46,965 nt of DNA from assembly GCA_013288075.1 (NCBI GenBank), contig JABDCQ010000010.1:1-46965 (forward strand). The letters are read 5' to 3'. Below are positions 41,944 to 46,965 of the stretch, piece after piece. The notes under the pieces were generated by a model, which saw only the letters and a program-made list of their open reading frames with translations, was not told the DNA's origin and ran no database searches. Origin of the DNA: Chlamydiota bacterium (GTDB lineage: Bacteria > Chlamydiota > Chlamydiia > Chlamydiales > Rhabdochlamydiaceae). Positions within the stretch are counted from its first letter, which is position 1. Every line of letters begins with the position of its first letter. Both the position numbers and the translations under genes were made by a program.

Positions 41944-42714
41944 ATGGTAGATCTAAATAACATATCAAATTCAGTCATCATTCCAGTACCGGTTTTACCT
42001 GCGCCTCCGCCTTCGACAGACAATCCGATTCAAGACCAGATTAATCAGATCTTGGCGGCTGCTAAATTGCCTAACGGTGAGTACAACCTTTTTGACGTGA
42101 TGAACGTGTTTATGCTCGCCGACCAATTATATAATAACACCATTGAAGGTGTAACGGGCAATATGGACACTACAGGGAAGCTTATTAGTCAGGAAGCTGA
42201 CTTGCAAAACATCTTTAAAGAGGGAACAACTATTACTCCTCAAGATGGTGATAACCTTAGGGCTGAGCTGCAAAACCAATACCAGGTAGTCACAGCTTTG
42301 TACGATCAAGGAATAATTAAAAAGGACACTTATGATCAAATCTGTGGTCCAAGCGGGATGATTGCCGATATGTGTAAAAAGCTTGCTCCTGAAGTGATTT
42401 TACCTAATGGTTCCTTTGACTTTACAAAGTCTCCAGGTGCTGAGTTTGCTGGTAACATTTACGCTATCTGGCAAGCGCAGAAAGCGAATGGAGATAATGC
42501 TCCTTCTCCAGCTGCGCAGCAAGATATGCAAGACTTGAACCAAGACTTTGCTACAGGTCAGCAGTCGTTTTCTACGGTAAGTACGAACCTAAAATCTCTT
42601 TTTTCGTACGACCAAAAGACTGACCAGACATGGCAGACTCAGGGGTATAACTTTGCTTCGATGTTAACACACACAATGACAACTGTGAATAATAACATCC
42701 AAAGAAGCTCGTAA
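41944..42714 (+). CDS. Predicted T3SS-secreted protein, unknown family
   Basis: The 256-residue protein has no classical signal peptide. The N-terminal ~30 residues are polar and proline-rich (VLPAPPPSTDNP), and the remainder is helical and rich in Gln, Asn, Asp and Ala (AAQQDMQDLNQDFATGQQ), with a C-terminal amphipathic helix (DQTWQTQGYNFASMLTH). Low charge, high Gln/Asn and lack of transmembrane helices resemble T3SS tip, filament or translocator-associated proteins. The leader AAAGAGGTAATAAAA is shared with the following genes. First of at least three genes preceding the CopD-like gene. Function inferred from context only. Confidence 0.68.
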   Translation: MVDLNNISNSVIIPVPVLPAPPPSTDNPIQDQINQILAAAKLPNGEYNLFDVMNVFMLADQLYNNTIEGVTGNMDTTGKLISQEADLQNIFKEGTTITPQDGDNLRAELQNQYQVVTALYDQGIIKKDTYDQICGPSGMIADMCKKLAPEVILPNGSFDFTKSPGAEFAGNIYAIWQAQKANGDNAPSPAAQQDMQDLNQDFATGQQSFSTVSTNLKSLFSYDQKTDQTWQTQGYNFASMLTHTMTTVNNNIQRSS

Positions 42715-42749
42715 TAAGAAAAAATAATAATAAAAATAGAGGTATAAAA

Positions 42750-43151
42750 ATGGGTAACTACGTTTTAGATGGATTAATGGCTGTTAACGGCCTTAATAAT
42801 GCCCTTAATACGACTATTACAGCTATTACAGGCATGACAGAAGAGCTGAATAAAATTGCCACGTTTAACAACGACCGTGCTACCGCTTGTGCCAAGGAAG
42901 GGGCGGCTGTCATGATGGCGGATGCCAATGATGGAGATAAAAACAACCAGGTGTCTGTAGACCAGCAGATTTATAGTGCGTATAACCAAGCGTTCCAGAA
43001 CGTGCAGACGTTATACAACGGTCTTATCCAGACAGATGGTACGAACTCTCAGAACCAAGGGCAAAACCAGCAGATGTGGACGCAGTTTGCTCAGGATCTG
43101 ATGCAGATGGTTTCTTCTATTACCTCTCTTCTTGGAAGCGGTAAGTTATAA
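42750..43151 (+). CDS. Small predicted T3SS-secreted protein, unknown family
   Basis: The 133-residue protein lacks a signal peptide and strong hydrophobic segments and is rich in Gln, Asn and Ala. Its end (NQGQNQQMWTQFAQDLMQMV) resembles in pattern the end of the preceding protein (QKTDQTWQTQGYNFASMLTH). The leader AATAGAGGTATAAAAATG matches the ribosome binding site style of neighbouring secreted genes. In Chlamydia a small gene (CT577) precedes copB; this may hold the same position, but I cannot show homology. Cotranscribed with its neighbours (35 bp gap). Confidence 0.66.
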   Translation: MGNYVLDGLMAVNGLNNALNTTITAITGMTEELNKIATFNNDRATACAKEGAAVMMADANDGDKNNQVSVDQQIYSAYNQAFQNVQTLYNGLIQTDGTNSQNQGQNQQMWTQFAQDLMQMVSSITSLLGSGKL

Positions 43152-43185
43152 TAGGTTTAATATTAATAATAAATTAGGGGAAATT

Positions 43186-44898
43186 ATGACAGCAGCGCAA
43201 AAAATTCTAGATTCAGCTCCAAGAGCAGCCTCTACAGTAGTAGATGCGCCAGGCTCTTCAGAAAAAGCTCTTTCAAATCAAGAGCTCCTGCTCCTTCTTG
43301 TAAGAGATTTGGGCGCTTCCTTACCAGCTCTTCAAGAAGCTGCCGACTTAAGTAAAAAAAATGCTCCTGTAGCGCCGCAGCCTGCGCCTTCTTCTTCTAC
43401 TAATTATGGCATTAATCAGGCGGCTAATCTTCTTTTAGAAAAGCAAGAGACGGCTGAAGAAGTAGCCTCTTTTATTTCTAGAATGCTAGAAGAAATGCTT
43501 GCGTCTTCAGGGAATAATGTAGAGACAAAGCCTTTAACTGAAGCTATATCTAAAAAGGTAAAAGAAGTAGAAACAGCTTCTAAAAGACTTGCTCTTTTAG
43601 TTAGTAGTGGACCTTCTCCTTTTGTGGTAGAGGGGGGTGGAAATAAGGGCGGCGAGCCTTCTGCGCAAGATATTAAAAATGCAGTACTCGCTTTAGGCCA
43701 AGTGATTTCTGAGATGCTTATTCTCCTTATTGAAGATGCGGCGACTCACTCTAAAATTGCTAGCTTAAATGGAGACGCTTTAATTAAGAAAATTCAAGCA
43801 GACCTTTCGACTTTGCTTCAGCAAATTCAAGATCAGCAAGCTGCGCAAGCAAAAGCTGATAAATGGGGTTTTATAGGAAAAATTATCTCTGGGCTTGTCG
43901 CAGCGATTATGACATTTGTTGCAGTTGTAACAATGCAGCCAGAGCTTATCTTTATGGCAGCTGTTGCAATCACCTTTATGGCTGTTGCTCTTGCTGGTAA
44001 AAGCATTACACAGCCTCTTGCTGATGCATTGAAGCCGGCTTTTGGAGATACAGTATCAAATATCTTGGCAGCTGTGATTGTGGCGGTGATTGTTACTATC
44101 ATGACAATGGGCGCTGGAGCTGTTTCCGTAGCCCCTGAAGCTGCAGGAGAAGCGGCGGTAGGGTCTGGAGCTTCTGTTGCTGTCGAGGACGGAGCGGAAT
44201 CAGGAGAGAGCGCAGCCGCTTCAGCAGCTGCAAAAGGAGCAAAAATCCCTTCTAGAGGCGCTCAATATCTAAAGCTTGCAAGATTTGGAGCTTGTAATGG
44301 CGCTGCTTACGCAGGACTTCCTCAAGCTATGATAAGTGCAATTGTTCCTAAGAGCGATCAAGACAAATGGTGGGCTATTGCTCTTAACGTAATTCTTACT
44401 CTTGTTGTTACACTTGCAGGGGGCGGTGGTAACACTGCTGGAAATAGCGTTGCAACAATAGAATCTTTAAGAGCAGGTCTTAAAGCTTTTGTAAAGCCTG
44501 TTGCGGATGTGGCTAGAAACTTCAGTGAGGCTGCAGCTAAAGCTCTTGAGCCTTTTGCTAATGCGATTAAGTCTGTTTTTGGATTAAAAGAGTTTACGGG
44601 GTCAGATGCAGCAAGTTTACTGATGGGTATTGCTAAAAAGTTCCCTCAACTCATGCAGTTTGCGGCTTTAGCGCAGCAAGAGCAAGCCTATAGCAACTTA
44701 TATGATATCCAAAAAGAGAGAGCTCCTTTTGATGAGCAAACAACTCTTTTACATGCTCTAGAAGATGTGTTTGCAGCGCAGCAGCACAATTATCAGAACG
44801 TTGATAGTAAGCAAGCGCAGAACATGAACGATATGCTTTCTGGGCTTGGAAACATGTTCGGTTGGATGAATGGAGTGAATGAAGCGTTAATGGCTTAA
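43186..44898 (+). CDS. CopB-like T3SS major translocator
   Basis: The 570-residue protein has hydrophobic segments at about 228-271 (a long double segment), 290-313 and 394-413, coiled-coil regions at about 80-140 and 195-225, and no signal peptide. This layout is that of YopB/SipB/CopB translocators, which insert in the host membrane and form the pore. I chose the ATG at 43186 after AGGGGAAATT; an in-frame TTG at 43132 overlaps the previous gene. The N-terminus (DLGASLPALQEAADLSKKN) resembles the start of the CopD-like protein (QLSENLVGLQDAAKEKN). Identity with CopB rests on topology and neighbourhood; no cognate SycD-type TPR chaperone gene is seen in the window. Confidence 0.72.
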   Translation: MTAAQKILDSAPRAASTVVDAPGSSEKALSNQELLLLLVRDLGASLPALQEAADLSKKNAPVAPQPAPSSSTNYGINQAANLLLEKQETAEEVASFISRMLEEMLASSGNNVETKPLTEAISKKVKEVETASKRLALLVSSGPSPFVVEGGGNKGGEPSAQDIKNAVLALGQVISEMLILLIEDAATHSKIASLNGDALIKKIQADLSTLLQQIQDQQAAQAKADKWGFIGKIISGLVAAIMTFVAVVTMQPELIFMAAVAITFMAVALAGKSITQPLADALKPAFGDTVSNILAAVIVAVIVTIMTMGAGAVSVAPEAAGEAAVGSGASVAVEDGAESGESAAASAAAKGAKIPSRGAQYLKLARFGACNGAAYAGLPQAMISAIVPKSDQDKWWAIALNVILTLVVTLAGGGGNTAGNSVATIESLRAGLKAFVKPVADVARNFSEAAAKALEPFANAIKSVFGLKEFTGSDAASLLMGIAKKFPQLMQFAALAQQEQAYSNLYDIQKERAPFDEQTTLLHALEDVFAAQQHNYQNVDSKQAQNMNDMLSGLGNMFGWMNGVNEALMA

Positions 44899-44913
44899 AA
44901 AGGCCTTAAGTCA

Positions 44914-44940
44914 TTAAGTTGCTTATAATAAGCAGCTTAA
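44914..44940 (+). terminator. Weak stem-loop after the CopB-like gene
   Basis: TTAAGTTGCTTA pairs (one G-T wobble) with TAAGCAGCTTAA around a short loop. It is not followed by a long T run, so it may attenuate rather than stop transcription. Confidence 0.4.
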
Positions 44941-44974
44941 TTACTTTATTCTTTATGGTAGTAAAATATTTTAT

Positions 44975-45003
44975 TTACAAAGAATTTATAAATCGGTAAA
45001 ATT
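44975..45003 (+). promoter_or_regulatory. Promoter of the CopD-like gene, twin of the promoter at 7453
   Basis: TTTACA (44975-44980), a 17-bp spacer beginning AAGAATTTATAA, and TAAAAT (44998-45003). The -35 box, spacer start and -10 box nearly equal those upstream of the 7536 gene, and the sequence after the -10 box (TAACTTAAGA) is also similar. Confidence 0.75.
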
Positions 45004-45056
45004 AACTTAAGAAGTGATGTGGTTTATTAATAATAATAAAAAATAGGTGTTATTTT

Positions 45057-46871
45057 ATGGCAGCAAACACTCAAGTAAATTTAGTTCCTACAGGGTCTTT
45101 AAGAGGAGCTACTTCAGCTTCTTTAAATAACGCGCAGGCCGATACATTAAATTTCGATCTTTTAGAAATGGCTAAACAGCTTTCTGAAAATTTAGTGGGC
45201 CTTCAAGATGCTGCAAAAGAAAAGAATGTAGCTACAGATAGTAAAAAGGTCGTATTGCCAAATATTCTTCCTGAGGAAGAAAACTCTGCTACATCTTCTC
45301 TTTTAAAAAGCACAACAGAATTTGTAAATGCCTTTATTCAAAACGAATTAGACCAAAAAAAAGAAGCTAAGCTAGAAGCGAAAATCCTTAAGGAAACGCT
45401 TGCTCTTGCAAAGAAAATGGCAGGAACAAAAATCAATAAAGACGTCAAAGAGTTTCTTGAAGGAACAACGCCTTTAATGCTTGCTAAGGCAAAAGAGGTG
45501 GCTAAGCCTTTTGCTGCAACTGGATCTGGTAGTGCTGCAGCTGGATCTGGTAGCTCTAATAACATGAATCCTTTAAATCAGATTGGCGGCGGACTCGGTG
45601 GCTTAACAGTTGTAGCTTTAATGGAGCTAATTATTCAGGGTGTTAAGCAGTACCAACAAGAAAATGAACTTGCTACAGAGCAATCAAACCTCCAGCTCGT
45701 TTATGGTAAAGCTCAAGCTGATAAGCTTGCTGACCAAGATATGGCAAACGCTTCAGAAGCGGAAAGTGATAGAAATGGAGCTACTGTTGCTATGTCGGTA
45801 ATGACAGGTGCAATGGCCGTAGACGTTGTGCAGTCCTACAGATTAAGTAAGCCTGAAAACGTAATCAAAGCGCAGATTAAAGACTGCGATACCATCACTA
45901 CGCGCCTTGAAAATAGAGGCTCTTCTCATCTTAATATGGAAAAGACTCCGGATGTATTAGAGGCGGAAACAACTGTTACAGCAAAGCAAGCAGCTGCTAC
46001 TCAAGCTGAAGAGACAGTGAAAACAGCTGAGGCAACACTTGCAACAAAACAAGCGGCTTTAACAAAAGCTGGTGAAGAGCAAGATGCAGCAAAAGTAGAA
46101 TTTGATGAAAAAACACGCGTTGCACAAGCATCTGCAGATGCAGGGATTGTAAATCCGGATGCTTCTGTAGAAAGACATGCTGCTGAAACTAGATATAATA
46201 ATGCGCAAGCAACATTTAATGAGGTTTCAGATGAGTTTGCAGATGCAACAGTTGCATTAGATGCGGCAACAGATGCCTCTGCGGCGGCAAACCTAGAATT
46301 GCAAAAGGCAAATGATACATTAGCTACAGTAAAAGCTTCTGTGCCTAAAACAAAAGCCATTCCTGAATCTATTAAGAAACAGGTATTTGCAAATGAGCTT
46401 GATGATAAGGGTAATTATAAGCTTAAGATAGGTAATAAGTTTGATCATCCTGATGGTCCTACCGAGCCTCAAATTGCTATGGAAGATGTGCTAGATTCTC
46501 TTGAAGACACAGACGGTGTAAAAGAGAGAACTAATGCCGTAAGCAATCAGAAAAGGCTTAAAGAGCAGTTAGAGAAAAAGCTTAAAGAAGCTACAGCTGA
46601 TAAAGAGAAGTGGGTGCGTATGGCCGGAATGGGATTCCAAATGGCGCAGCAGGCGGGAACAACGTGGTCGGCAAGTAATAAGATCACCCAGGAAAATCGT
46701 AAAGCGGCTGACCAGATCTACGCCCTTTACCAGACAGAAGCAGGCGTTCTGCAGCAAGCATCAAGTGGTTGGCTTAAGATGGCTGACCAGGCTCTTGCGA
46801 TGAAGGATGCAGGGATCCAAATGTTTGCAAAAACAGGGGACACTGCAGCTCAGTCCATGATCCGAGGCTAA
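45057..46871 (+). CDS. CopD-like T3SS translocator
   Basis: The 604-residue protein has no signal peptide and one hydrophobic segment (about 176-200, GGLGGLTVVALMELIIQG). A very long Ala-, Thr- and Glu-rich coiled coil lies at about 300-440 (ATQAEETVKTAEATLATKQA). The helical C-terminal part ends in Gln- and Ala-rich helices. One-segment translocators of the YopD/CopD kind have this layout, but this one is longer than the roughly 400-440 residues I would expect, mainly through the coiled coil. The N-terminal motif is shared with the CopB-like protein. It has its own promoter and a strong terminator. Assignment is by topology and neighbourhood. Confidence 0.68.
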   Translation: MAANTQVNLVPTGSLRGATSASLNNAQADTLNFDLLEMAKQLSENLVGLQDAAKEKNVATDSKKVVLPNILPEEENSATSSLLKSTTEFVNAFIQNELDQKKEAKLEAKILKETLALAKKMAGTKINKDVKEFLEGTTPLMLAKAKEVAKPFAATGSGSAAAGSGSSNNMNPLNQIGGGLGGLTVVALMELIIQGVKQYQQENELATEQSNLQLVYGKAQADKLADQDMANASEAESDRNGATVAMSVMTGAMAVDVVQSYRLSKPENVIKAQIKDCDTITTRLENRGSSHLNMEKTPDVLEAETTVTAKQAAATQAEETVKTAEATLATKQAALTKAGEEQDAAKVEFDEKTRVAQASADAGIVNPDASVERHAAETRYNNAQATFNEVSDEFADATVALDAATDASAAANLELQKANDTLATVKASVPKTKAIPESIKKQVFANELDDKGNYKLKIGNKFDHPDGPTEPQIAMEDVLDSLEDTDGVKERTNAVSNQKRLKEQLEKKLKEATADKEKWVRMAGMGFQMAQQAGTTWSASNKITQENRKAADQIYALYQTEAGVLQQASSGWLKMADQALAMKDAGIQMFAKTGDTAAQSMIRG

Positions 46872-46886
46872 TAAAGGCCTCCATAA

Positions 46887-46925
46887 GGCCGGCTAATCCG
46901 CAAGGATTAGCCGGCCTTTTTCTTT
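46887..46925 (+). terminator. Strong Rho-independent terminator of the CopD-like gene
   Basis: A perfect 13-bp stem GGCCGGCTAATCC / GGATTAGCCGGCC with a GCAA tetraloop is followed by TTTTTCTTTTT. It starts 15 bp after the stop codon. Confidence 0.95.
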
Positions 46926-46965
46926 TTAGACAAATTAATTATAATTTATTGTATCTAGTTGTTTA

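Noticed and set aside
43833-46757. Reverse open frames opposite the translocator genes
   Set aside because: Their Ala/Ser-rich composition is the complement of the Ala-rich coding strand; no ribosome binding sites.
3397-46965. CRISPR array
   Set aside because: The repeats are inverted, not regularly spaced direct repeats with unique spacers, and no cas genes are seen.
1-46965. tRNA genes
   Set aside because: I looked for clover-leaf patterns and GTTCGAATC-type T-arms in the intergenic regions and saw none; a covariance search would be needed to exclude them fully.

Overview
This window is chromosomal DNA of a bacterium of the phylum Chlamydiota, most likely an environmental (non-Chlamydiaceae) lineage. 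Three blocks keep gene orders known from Chlamydia: lon / rnz / xerC / ABC-F ATPase; glyA / clpP / dapF; and the long type III secretion (T3SS) locus, in the order CesT-type chaperone, cdsD, cdsE, cdsF, cdsG, inner rod, cdsN, cdsO, cdsP, cdsQ, pkn5, cdsC. The DNA is AT-rich. The intergenic spaces are filled with long inverted repeats that I would not expect in the compact Chlamydiaceae genomes. The family of the organism cannot be fixed from the sequence alone.

Layout. 1-3367: C-terminal part of lon, an RfaE2-type nucleotidyltransferase, a GlpG-like rhomboid protease and RNase Z, all forward and overlapping or nearly so. 3368-4868: two inverted copies of one ~320-bp palindromic element around two coupled small reverse ORFs. 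4869-9468: ABC-F ATPase (reverse), xerC, an orphan gene with a clear promoter, RNase P RNA (reverse), and a CT398/CdsZ-like zinc-ribbon protein (reverse). 9616-12770: glyA, clpP, dapF. 12943-14923: a two-gene nucleotidyltransferase plus winged-helix cassette that looks imported. 14962-21347: a SWIM-SNF2 helicase, two small unknown genes and der. 21350-22010: two small bilobed-hydrophobic proteins that look like inclusion membrane proteins. 22758-24919: a secreted GT61-type glycosyltransferase overlapping an acyltransferase-3 membrane protein. 25252-40807: a reverse block ending in a YidD-like protein and a TPR lipoprotein, with the whole T3SS apparatus upstream. 41125-46871: forward secreted-protein genes, including CopB-like and CopD-like translocators.

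How the genes work together. The reverse block encodes the T3SS needle, rod, export ATPase with stalk, C-ring, inner-membrane ring and a secretin with an unusually long array of N-domains. The forward block next to it encodes candidate translocators and small secreted proteins. The zinc-ribbon protein, the Inc-like pair and the orphan gene at 7536 may belong to the same secretion programme: the orphan and the CopD-like gene carry near-identical promoters (TTTACA, 17 bp, TAAAAT) with a conserved spacer. The most unusual feature of the window is a set of nested palindromes, many built from 9-bp-periodic repeats, placed at gene ends and even between T3SS genes.
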